A DNA stretch of 8,333 nt from Cocleimonas sp. (GTDB lineage: Bacteria > Pseudomonadota > Gammaproteobacteria > Thiotrichales > Thiotrichaceae). The stretch covers positions 1 to 8,333 of the forward strand of contig JAGLBQ010000347.1 of NCBI GenBank assembly GCA_023146675.1, read 5' to 3'. A program made the position numbers and the translations under genes. Shown here piece by piece: positions 1 to 5,516 of this stretch. The stretch's first letter is position 1. Each line of letters opens with the position of its first letter. The notes beneath the pieces are model-generated. The model had not been told where the DNA came from. It saw only the letters and a program-made list of their open reading frames with translations, and ran no database searches.

Positions 1-693
1 CCCCTCATGATTGCCACTCAGTATGGAAATATTAAATTAATTCACTTATTAATCACCCAAAAAGCAGATAAAAGCTTGGCTAATAATAAAGGGCATAATG
101 CATTTCAAATTGCACTTCATCTTGCATGGAAGGATAAACAGTATGCACATAAAAAATTATTGCGCGTTTTTCTAGCCCTATCACCAGAGAGTATGGATTT
201 ACGCATTAATAATCAAACAATTAAGCTAAGTAAACACCGCACTGAATTCTTCTTAATAAATCTGATGATGGTACTTTTTTATGAAATGCTGCCACATAAA
301 ATGATTTTTACAGGAGGAGGATTTACCCCCTATGACCTCGTTGAAGCACTTGCCAACTTCCCTTCGCATTTATTGCACAAAACACTCTATGATCATAACT
401 ATATCAGCGAGGTGCTGACAACGCATAAGATGCATAGTGACAACCCACAGAGTCTTGGATTATTTTATCGTATAACGCCTGATAACTATTTACTGAACCC
501 TAATATTGCACTACGAATTAATGAAAAATGGGTTTCTATTTATGACTTATTGAGTTTTGATCAACTCAGTATGACACATGAAAAAAAGCTAGGAATGATC
601 GATGTTGACCAGTTTTATTCTGGCGTTTTGGAAGATACAAAAGTGCAATACAAGCATCTTTTGGGGAGTGATGAGCAGCAATTCAGAGCTTAG
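1..693 (+). CDS. Ankyrin-repeat protein, 3' part only (5' end outside window)
   Basis: The frame is open from base 1, so the gene is cut by the window edge and 230 C-terminal residues are visible. The ATG at base 7 falls inside an ankyrin repeat (PLMIATQYGN, then LLITQKAD) and is not a credible start. Residues 1-30 fit the ankyrin pattern TPLhxAaxxGNxxhVxxLLxxGAD. A second, degenerate repeat begins around residue 31 (GHNAFQIAL). From about residue 50 to 230 I recognise no family. This part is mostly helical in character with a hydrophobic stretch at 83-97, and then a segment at 108-167 that ends in LFYRITPDNYLLNP, which could be the strand-turn-strand of a winged helix (inference). Ankyrin repeats mediate protein-protein contacts, so the C-terminal region may be the effector part. 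No signal peptide or catalytic motif is visible in what remains. It reads in the same direction as xthA but is separated from it by 352 bp, so it is probably a separate unit. The function is unknown. Confidence 0.8.
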   Translation, partial: PLMIATQYGNIKLIHLLITQKADKSLANNKGHNAFQIALHLAWKDKQYAHKKLLRVFLALSPESMDLRINNQTIKLSKHRTEFFLINLMMVLFYEMLPHKMIFTGGGFTPYDLVEALANFPSHLLHKTLYDHNYISEVLTTHKMHSDNPQSLGLFYRITPDNYLLNPNIALRINEKWVSIYDLLSFDQLSMTHEKKLGMIDVDQFYSGVLEDTKVQYKHLLGSDEQQFRA

Positions 694-781
694 GATATAT
701 TTTAAAATATGATTGACAATCAACTATTTATCATTGTTTTTTATAAAATATACAGTGCGAAAAATAATTGTTAACCAGTTT

Positions 782-797
782 TAACTAATTGATATTA
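782..797 (+). repeat. 16-bp direct repeat, copy 1
   Basis: TAACTAATTGATATTA, identical to the copy at 904-919, with start points 122 bp apart. This copy overlaps the right arm of an AT-rich inverted repeat: AATTGTTAA at 766-774 pairs with TTAACtAATT at 781-790 with one bulged T. The sequences outside the 16 bp are not alike, so this is not one long duplication. Confidence 0.75.
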
Positions 798-903
798 AAA
801 GAAATACCTTGAATTACGTGCTTTTTTGTAAAAACAATATAAATCAATACGTTACTTGTGTTAATAGATGTTTTTTGCGCTACATATATCTACTCATACT
901 CCA

Positions 904-919
904 TAACTAATTGATATTA
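904..919 (+). repeat. 16-bp direct repeat, copy 2
   Basis: Second exact copy of TAACTAATTGATATTA, 126 bp upstream of the xthA start codon. Unlike copy 1, it is not preceded by a matching inverted arm. It might be a paired regulator site or a remnant of a mobile or intergenic repeat. The sequence does not decide between these. Confidence 0.75.
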
Positions 920-984
920 CTTTATTTGGACAAAAATTTAACATATCAACACTCTGAATCGTTATCTTTTACGCCTAAATGCGA

Positions 985-1015
985 TTCAATTTCGAGCATA
1001 AGTGTATGTTACAAT
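985..1015 (+). promoter_or_regulatory. Candidate extended -10 promoter for xthA-ampG
   Basis: A TACAAT hexamer at 1010-1015 is preceded by TG one base upstream (1007-1008), which gives the TGn extended -10 form. The nearest -35-like hexamer is TTCAAT at 985-990 with a long 19-bp spacer, so the extended -10 would carry most of the recognition. Transcription would start near 1022 and leave a leader of about 24 nt before the xthA ATG. This rests on motif matching only. Confidence 0.4.
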
Positions 1016-1045
1016 CCTCAAAATTATCAATAAGAAAAAATAATT

Positions 1046-1828
1046 ATGCGCATTATCACTGCTAACACGAATGGCATTCGTGCCGCTGCTCGCAAGGGTT
1101 TTTTTGACTGGCTGCCCACACAGAATGCTGATGCTGTCTGTATTCAGGAAACCAAAGCTCAAGTTCATCAACTGGAAGATCCTCTATTTCACCCCGAAGG
1201 AATGCATTGTTATTACCATGATGCAGTGAAAAAGGGCTATAGCGGGGTGGCATTATACTGCAAAACCCAGCCTGATGAGGTGATTGTCGGCATGGGTAAT
1301 GAGGAGTTCGATTCTGAGGGGCGTTATATTGAGGCACAATTTGGCAATTTAAGTGTAATTTCTCTTTATATGCCGTCTGGTTCGGCAAAGGAGGAGCGGC
1401 AGCAGGTAAAATATCGCTGTATGGATTTCTTTATGCAGAAGATGATAAAAATGAAAGCATCAGGGCGTGATTATATTATCTGTGGCGATTGGAATATTGC
1501 ACATAAAAATGAAGATATTAAAAACTGGAAAGGCAATAAAAAGAATTCAGGATTTCTGCCAGAGGAACGTGCTTGGTTAGATACCTTATTTGATGATATA
1601 GGATTTGTGGATGCGTTTCGTGAGATAGAACAGGAAGAGCATACGTATACTTGGTGGTCTTTTCGTGGACAAGCTTACAATAATAACACGGGATGGCGGA
1701 TTGATTATCATGTGCTATCACCCTCATTAAAAGGCACTGTTTTAAGCTCTAGTGTTTATAAAACAGAACGATTCTCGGATCATGCACCGCTAATCATTGA
1801 TTATAACTACGAGATTTCCAGTAAATGA
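1046..1828 (+). CDS. xthA: Exodeoxyribonuclease III (AP endonuclease, XthA/ExoA family)
   Basis: A cytoplasmic base-excision-repair enzyme that cleaves DNA 5' to abasic sites and degrades 3' ends, using a divalent metal. The 260 residues match the usual length of the exonuclease/endonuclease/phosphatase fold. All family motifs are present in order: N7 in TANTNGIRAA, E35 in IQETKAQ (metal ligand), Y108 in SLYMPSG, D148 and N150 in GDWNIAH, D220 in GWRIDYH, and the catalytic D245-H246 pair in ERFSDHAPL. These correspond to N7, E34, Y109, D151, N153, D229, D258 and H259 of the E. coli enzyme. The start is the first ATG in frame. It begins directly with the family's N-terminal strand, but its ribosome binding site is poor (AAGAAAA, 1033-1039). 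The stop codon overlaps the ampG start (ATGA), which implies an operon and translational coupling. The function is confident. The choice between XthA and ExoA subfamily names is a matter of convention. Confidence 0.95.
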   Translation: MRIITANTNGIRAAARKGFFDWLPTQNADAVCIQETKAQVHQLEDPLFHPEGMHCYYHDAVKKGYSGVALYCKTQPDEVIVGMGNEEFDSEGRYIEAQFGNLSVISLYMPSGSAKEERQQVKYRCMDFFMQKMIKMKASGRDYIICGDWNIAHKNEDIKNWKGNKKNSGFLPEERAWLDTLFDDIGFVDAFREIEQEEHTYTWWSFRGQAYNNNTGWRIDYHVLSPSLKGTVLSSSVYKTERFSDHAPLIIDYNYEISSK

Positions 1829-3411
1829 ACGCAGATAATTCACCAAGACAACAACCTACGCCGTCTGCACAAGCTACTCAGCCAACACAAGGCTGGCTAG
1901 AAACCATTGCAAGCTTTAAACATCCTCGTGTTATCACCATGCTTTTTCTTGGATTTTCTGCGGGTGTGCCTATTTTACTGATTTTTTCATCGTTGGGATT
2001 ATGGTTGCGTGAAGCGGGTGTTGAACGCTCTGCGGTTACTTTTTTTAGTTGGGCTGCTTTGGGATACTCCTTCAAATTTGTCTGGGCACCTTTAGTTGAT
2101 AAACTCCCTATTCCCTTTTTAACCCGATGGTTAGGACGACGACGTAGCTGGATGATTCTGTCGCAACTCTCTATTATTATCGCTATTTTATGGATGGGAA
2201 TGACGAATCCGCTAGCAAGCGAAAATAGCCTAACCATGATGGCATTGGCGGCGGTATTGCTCGGCTTTTCCTCAGCAACGCAAGATGTGGTAATTGATGC
2301 TTATCGGATAGAATCTGCCGATAGTGATCTGCAAGCGATGATGTCATCAACCTATATTGCAGGTTATCGCATAGGCATGTTGGTAGCAGGTGCGGGTGCG
2401 TTGTATCTGGCAAGCTATTTTGGATCGGCAAAAGAAAGTTATAGTTATGAAGCATGGCAGTGGACGTATGTAATTATGTCTGGGGTGATGCTGGTTGGTA
2501 TTATTACTACCTTGATTATTCCTGAGCCTACACGACAACGTGACGATAACGCGAAGCATAATGCATCTGAATATTTACGCTTTTTACTCTTATTTGCACT
2601 GGCTGTTTTAGCCTTTATTGCCACCTTTTATTTTAGCTCAGAGAGTGTTAAATCTGCAAAATCGATACTAACTGACACCTTTTCTAATAAGCATTTAGCC
2701 AGTTTTATGATTGAGACTCTACGCTTATCTTTTGCAGTTATTATTGCATGGGGTGTTGCCAAACTCGTTGTGTACTCAGGAATAGTGAAACAATCAATGC
2801 TCAATGACACCTATGTCGCCCCCGTCAACGACTTCTTCTCACGCTATGGCTTAAATTTGGCGATCTTATTATTAGTATTAATTGGTTTATACCGCATCTC
2901 AGATATTGTGCTAGGGGTGATCGCCAATGTCTTTTACCAAGATCTCGGCTTTACCAAAATAGAAATCGCCAATGTAGTAAAAACTTTTGGTTTATTTATG
3001 ACCATTGCAGGTGGCTTTTTAGGGGGATTATTATCAGTACGCTTCGGGGTAATGAAAATACTCTTTTTAGGTGCTGCCTTATCCGCAGCAACCAATATTT
3101 TGTTTATGGTGTTAGCCAATGCTGGGCATGATTTGACAATGTTATATATTGTTATTTCTGCCGATAATTTATCGGCAGGTCTAGCCAGCGCCGCCTTTAT
3201 CGCCTTTTTATCCAAGCTAACCAATATTTCATTTACGGCTGTGCAATATGCTATTTTCAGCTCATTAATGACACTATTACCAAAAATACTAGGCGGTTAC
3301 TCAGGCTCGATGGTTGACTCAATGGGCTATCCTAACTTTTTTATGTTTACCGCGATTTTGGGGATTCCTGTCTTAGTGTTGATTTTGGTAGCAGGTAAAA
3401 GGTTTGAATAA
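1825..3411 (+). CDS. ampG: AmpG-family muropeptide permease (MFS)
   Basis: An inner-membrane major facilitator that imports GlcNAc-anhydroMurNAc and its peptides from the periplasm for murein recycling. In species with an inducible AmpC it supplies the inducing signal. The signature regions of the family are visible: GFSAGVPILLIFSSLGLWL at 43-61, KFVWAPLVD at 84-92, the cytoplasmic RRR at 105-107, ATQDVVIDAYR at 151-161, and YRISD at 356-360 followed by DLGFTKIEIANVVK. About 14 hydrophobic segments can be counted. Two of them, roughly 252-272 and 298-318, lie in the central region that is extra relative to a 12-helix MFS core, as in longer AmpG proteins. At 528 residues it is somewhat longer than E. 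coli AmpG (491), partly because of a polar Gln/Pro/Thr-rich N-terminal tail (about residues 1-30). The start overlaps the xthA stop by four bases, and translation is probably coupled. No beta-lactamase, ampR or ampD lies in the window. Confidence 0.92.
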   Translation: MNADNSPRQQPTPSAQATQPTQGWLETIASFKHPRVITMLFLGFSAGVPILLIFSSLGLWLREAGVERSAVTFFSWAALGYSFKFVWAPLVDKLPIPFLTRWLGRRRSWMILSQLSIIIAILWMGMTNPLASENSLTMMALAAVLLGFSSATQDVVIDAYRIESADSDLQAMMSSTYIAGYRIGMLVAGAGALYLASYFGSAKESYSYEAWQWTYVIMSGVMLVGIITTLIIPEPTRQRDDNAKHNASEYLRFLLLFALAVLAFIATFYFSSESVKSAKSILTDTFSNKHLASFMIETLRLSFAVIIAWGVAKLVVYSGIVKQSMLNDTYVAPVNDFFSRYGLNLAILLLVLIGLYRISDIVLGVIANVFYQDLGFTKIEIANVVKTFGLFMTIAGGFLGGLLSVRFGVMKILFLGAALSAATNILFMVLANAGHDLTMLYIVISADNLSAGLASAAFIAFLSKLTNISFTAVQYAIFSSLMTLLPKILGGYSGSMVDSMGYPNFFMFTAILGIPVLVLILVAGKRFE

Positions 3412-3419
3412 GCGCTTAT
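3408..3419. repeat. 12-bp perfect palindrome at the ampG stop codon
   Basis: ATAAGCGCTTAT is self-complementary and includes the ampG TAA stop (3409-3411). It has no loop and no following T run, so it is not an intrinsic terminator. It could be a protein-binding dyad or chance. Confidence 0.5.
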
Positions 3420-3434
3420 AGGTAATCAGCAAAG

Positions 3435-3528
3435 TGTAGGTCAGATCAGCTTGTCGAGCAACACGAGATATTTTTGCTTTGTTGGGTAACGCTTTATTGC
3501 TATGCCATAAAGTCTAACCCGATCTACA
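3435..3528. repeat. Degenerate palindromic intergenic element (REP/MITE-like)
   Basis: The spacer between ampG and hugZ starts with TGTAGGTCAGATCAG (3435-3449) and ends with CTAACCCGATCTACA (3514-3528). The second is the inverse of the first with 4 mismatches in 15, all transitions. Inside, 3482-3497 and 3507-3522 form an imperfect stem that includes a perfect 6-bp CTTTAT/ATAAAG next to a 9-nt loop and a GGGT/ACCC pair. The ends resemble the TGTAGGTCGGGTTAG...CTAACCCGACCTACA type of intergenic repeat common in many bacterial genomes (my recollection, not a search). No target-site duplication is visible, so if it is such an element it is old and decayed. It could also serve as the 3' end structure of the xthA-ampG transcript. 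Confidence 0.45.
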
Positions 3529-3580
3529 TTAATATCTGTCTCACCTTAAATTGGTAGCCTGCAATAACAGAGAAAACACA

Positions 3581-4057
3581 ATGAAACAATCACCTGAAGA
3601 TGCATTAAGTGAGTTACAGCAAACAGCCAAAAGTCTTTTTTTATCAACATTAACCACAAATGGAAAGCCAAATGGAAGCTATGCACCTTTTATTATGGAT
3701 GATGCGGGAAATTTCTATATTTTCGTCAGCCAACTTGCAAGCCATACGCAAGATTTATTAGATAACCCACAGAGTAGTATTTTACTGGCAGAAGATGAGC
3801 AGAATTCACGCCAAATATTCGCACGCAAGCGGGCTAGTTATTATTGTCACTGCCGCATTATTGAGAAAGAAGACCCTAGTTATGAATCACTATTAGACTT
3901 ATTTGAGATACGCTTTAGCAATATAATCAGCCTATTACGCACGTTGCCTGATTTTACTCTATTTAAGCTAGAGGTTCAGTCTGGCAGTTTTGTACAGGGG
4001 TTTGGCAAAGCATATGAGATCACTAAAAATGGTTTGATCCATAAAGATCCAAGTTAG
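3581..4057 (+). CDS. hugZ: HugZ/HutZ-family heme-utilisation protein (FMN split-barrel fold)
   Basis: A small cytoplasmic protein of the pyridoxamine-5'-phosphate-oxidase-like split-barrel fold. Characterised members (HutZ, HugZ) bind and break down heme for iron release. I chose the ATG at 3581, giving 158 residues. The frame extends upstream to a TTG at 3551, but those ten codons have no family resemblance and the spacing fits the ATG better. Motifs seen: the strand pair LFLSTLTTNGKPNGSYAPF (19-37), FYIFVSQLASHTQDLLDNP (45-63), EDEQNSRQIFARKRA (71-85), a helical segment 100-121, and the C-terminal strand SGSFVQGFGKAYEI (134-147). H154 lies near the C-terminus, where HutZ carries its heme-ligating histidine (H170), so it may be the equivalent (inference). 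No heme receptor, TonB or Fur box is adjacent. The gene stands alone and converges on lpxC across 201 bp, in which I find no clear terminator or gene. Confidence 0.82.
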   Translation: MKQSPEDALSELQQTAKSLFLSTLTTNGKPNGSYAPFIMDDAGNFYIFVSQLASHTQDLLDNPQSSILLAEDEQNSRQIFARKRASYYCHCRIIEKEDPSYESLLDLFEIRFSNIISLLRTLPDFTLFKLEVQSGSFVQGFGKAYEITKNGLIHKDPS

Positions 4058-4258
4058 CAAGCCCTAAACAGAATTCAGCGCCCATTTTGTAATCCACCGA
4101 TCATATACCCGAGATAGGGATGATTTAGATTGATTAGACATTTTGTATTTATTTTTATTATGTACAACTAAGCCCTGTTAATGAGTCGTGGTTTGACAAA
4201 CTTGACCTGAAAATTTATGCCTCCCCTATTTGATGTAGAGTGCCAGACATTTATTTCT

Positions 4259-5170
4259 TTATGCAAACTCATAATCGCCAACCAGTGAAACAGGTGCTTT
4301 CTTTTCTTCACCTAGTGTAATAATTTCCCATGAATCTTGCTGGACTAATAATTCACGCAGGAGAAGATTATTAATTGCATGACCTGATTTATAACCATGA
4401 TATGCGCCAATAATGCCATAACCGATAGTATATAAATCCCCAACCGCATCCAGCATTTTATGTTTTACAAACTCATCTTCATAGCGCAAACCGTCTTGGT
4501 TCAAAATACGAAAATCATCTAACACAACCGCGTTTGCCAAACTCCCTCCCAAGCCCATATTTTTTGAACGCATTAACTCTACATCACGCATAAAGCCAAA
4601 GGTTCTAGCACGACTTATTTCACGCGCATAAGATTGGCTGGATAGGTCTAACGAAAGAAACTGACGTGTTTTTTTAACGGCAGGGTGTTTGAAGTCGATT
4701 TCAAAATCAATTTTAAAACCATTAAATGGAGTCAATTCTGCCCAGCCTGATTTATTTTCAAATTTAATGGGCTTCGTAATTTTAACAAATTTTTTGGCTG
4801 CAAACTGCTCTTCAATACCCGCTGATTGAATCAAAAAAACAAAAGGGGCGGCGCTGCCATCCATAATCGGCACTTCTACCGCATTAATATCAACATAGGC
4901 ATTATCAATGCCTAGCCCTGCCAGCGCAGACATAATATGCTCAATAGTGGACACCTTAACGCCTTCTTTAACCAGCGTAGTACTTAGCATGGTTTCGCCA
5001 ACGGTCTCAGCTTCTGCTTTTATATCGATGATAGGATCAAGGTCTACACGACGAAATACAATCCCTGTATTAGCTGCTGCGGGACGCAATACTAGTTCAA
5101 CTTTTTTACCTGAGTGTAAACCTATCCCTACGGTCTTAACGATCTTTTTTAATGTTCTTTGTGAAAGCAT
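4259..5170 (-). CDS. lpxC: UDP-3-O-acyl-N-acetylglucosamine deacetylase
   Basis: A zinc hydrolase that catalyses the committed step of lipid A synthesis, removing acetate from UDP-3-O-acyl-GlcNAc in the cytoplasm. Its 303 residues compare with 305 in E. coli. The active site is intact: E77-H78 in STIEHIMSALAGLGIDN, D104 in PIMDGSAAPF, K236-H237 and D241 in KHKMLDAVGDLYTIG, and H264 in GHAINN. H78, H237 and D241 are the zinc ligands. The positions are one less than the E. coli numbering. The N-terminal QRTLKKIVKTVGIGLHSG is typical of the family and fixes the start. AAGGGG (5176-5181) lies five bases before the ATG. The C-terminus ends in GDYEFA rather than the alanine/leucine-rich tail that directs E. 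coli LpxC to FtsH. The gene follows dxs on the same strand after 346 bp and probably has its own promoter. It is not preceded by ftsZ. Confidence 0.96.
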   Translation of the reverse strand: MLSQRTLKKIVKTVGIGLHSGKKVELVLRPAAANTGIVFRRVDLDPIIDIKAEAETVGETMLSTTLVKEGVKVSTIEHIMSALAGLGIDNAYVDINAVEVPIMDGSAAPFVFLIQSAGIEEQFAAKKFVKITKPIKFENKSGWAELTPFNGFKIDFEIDFKHPAVKKTRQFLSLDLSSQSYAREISRARTFGFMRDVELMRSKNMGLGGSLANAVVLDDFRILNQDGLRYEDEFVKHKMLDAVGDLYTIGYGIIGAYHGYKSGHAINNLLLRELLVQQDSWEIITLGEEKKAPVSLVGDYEFA

Positions 5171-5232
5171 TGAAACCCCTTTTTTATATTAGAATAAGAA
5201 TTCAATAATATCCTCATCCCTTATTATCAGCC

Positions 5233-5262
5233 CAAGTTGCTTATTTCCGAATAAGCCCCTTG
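5233..5262 (-). promoter_or_regulatory. Stem-loop in the lpxC upstream/leader region
   Basis: On the strand transcribed toward lpxC, CAAG, then GG, then GCUUAUU, a CGGA loop, AAUAAGC, then AA, then CUUG fold into a symmetrical hairpin. It has a perfect 7-bp upper stem, a 2x2 internal loop of G opposite A, and a perfect 4-bp lower stem. Tandem G-A mismatches can pair in RNA, whereas the other strand would have U-C mismatches, so the fold favours the lpxC sense RNA. It ends 62 nt before the lpxC start codon and has no U tract. Whether it lies inside the transcript depends on the real promoter. Confidence 0.5.
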
Positions 5263-5307
5263 TAATTTTAACTAAATATACATAAATCACAGCTTAATAG
5301 AAAAACT

Positions 5308-5313
5308 ATTATA
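5308..5313 (-). promoter_or_regulatory. Candidate -10 box for lpxC
   Basis: A perfect TATAAT on the minus strand. Transcription would start near 5301 and give a leader of about 130 nt that contains the stem-loop at 5233-5262. At 16-18 bp upstream there is only TAATCT or similar, a poor -35. In this AT-rich DNA a chance match is quite possible. Confidence 0.3.
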
Positions 5314-5377
5314 AATGATGCTAATAAAAGAGATTAGTTCGATTGAGAGTATGATTTTGGCTAAACGGTGTTTATTC

Positions 5378-5389
5378 ACTAAGATTCAC
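5378..5389. repeat. 12-bp direct repeat, copy 1
   Basis: ACTAAGATTCAC, exactly repeated at 5502-5513. Here ATTCAC also occurs at 5374-5379, ten bases before the ATTCAC at 5384-5389, so two hexamers lie one helical turn apart. Confidence 0.55.
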
Positions 5390-5455
5390 TCGGTTGCTAA
5401 AATGAGCGAAGGAAAAAATAAGTAATAATTTTTAATATGCAATTAACTAATATTG

Positions 5456-5477
5456 TTTCTCTTCTAATAAAGAGAAA
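5456..5477. repeat. 8-bp perfect inverted repeat downstream of dxs
   Basis: TTTCTCTT (5456-5463) and AAGAGAAA (5470-5477) form an AU-rich stem with a 6-nt loop about 40-60 nt past the dxs stop. The stem has no GC core, and the RNA after it on the dxs strand (ACAAUAUU) is not a U run. It might protect a 3' end but is not a standard terminator. Confidence 0.4.
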
Positions 5478-5501
5478 AGAGCGGGTAGTCGCGACGCTAT
5501 G

Positions 5502-5513
5502 ACTAAGATTCAC
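5502..5513. repeat. 12-bp direct repeat, copy 2, beside the dxs stop
   Basis: A second exact ACTAAGATTCAC, three bases beyond the dxs stop codon and 124 bp from copy 1. It overlaps a 5-bp inverted repeat, CTAAG (5503-5507) and CTTAG (5516-5520), which spans the stop. Confidence 0.55.
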
Positions 5514-5516
5514 ACC

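Larger units (their letters stand above)
694..1045. other. AT-rich intergenic region between ankyrin gene and xthA
   Basis: These 352 bp contain no gene I can support. They are visibly more AT-rich than the flanking genes. They hold a perfect 14-bp AT palindrome (697-710) just after the ankyrin gene stop, and a weak 5-bp stem, ACAAT/ATTGT (716-720 with 733-737), followed by a short T run. The weak stem could act as a poor terminator, but I would not rely on it. They also hold an exact 16-bp direct repeat and a promoter-like site close to xthA, both listed separately. A TTGACA at 713-718 has no good -10 partner at normal spacing. Confidence 0.7.
5171..5516. other. Intergenic region between dxs 3' end and lpxC start
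   Basis: No gene is supported in these 346 bp. Reading leftward (the direction of dxs and lpxC), they hold: a 12-bp repeat at the dxs stop, a GTCGCGAC palindrome (5488-5495), an 8-bp perfect inverted repeat (5456-5463 with 5470-5477, 6-nt loop), a second copy of the 12-bp repeat, a TATAAT hexamer (5308-5313), a 30-nt two-tier stem-loop (5233-5262) and the lpxC ribosome binding site. None of the stems is followed by a U run on the transcribed strand, so I do not call an intrinsic terminator for dxs. Confidence 0.7.

Noticed and set aside
713..747. TTGACA with TATAAA as a promoter after the ankyrin gene
   Set aside because: The spacer is 23 bp, too long for a sigma-70 promoter, and xthA begins some 300 bp away with a better candidate nearby.
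1062..3224. Several minus-strand open frames opposite xthA and ampG
   Set aside because: They overlap well-supported genes, have no family resemblance and are shadows of the coding strand.
3551..3580. Upstream TTG start for the HugZ-family gene
   Set aside because: The ten extra residues lack family resemblance, and the ATG at 3581 begins directly before the conserved N-terminal helix.
4105..4125. CCCGAGATAGGG stem as a terminator for hugZ
   Set aside because: Only three to five base pairs, and no T run follows directly.
4193..4221. Plus-strand TTGACA with TATGCC at 17-bp spacing, pointing into the lpxC 3' end
   Set aside because: The -10 is poor and no gene lies downstream in that direction. 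An antisense RNA cannot be supported from sequence alone.
4170..4270. Short open stretch on the minus strand after lpxC (about 30 codons)
   Set aside because: It has no start codon of its own or ribosome binding site and resembles no family I know, so it is within chance for this spacer.
5239..5256. The 7-bp stem read as an intrinsic terminator of dxs
   Set aside because: It lies over 250 bp past the dxs stop and has no U tract on the dxs strand, so I treat it as a possible lpxC leader element instead.
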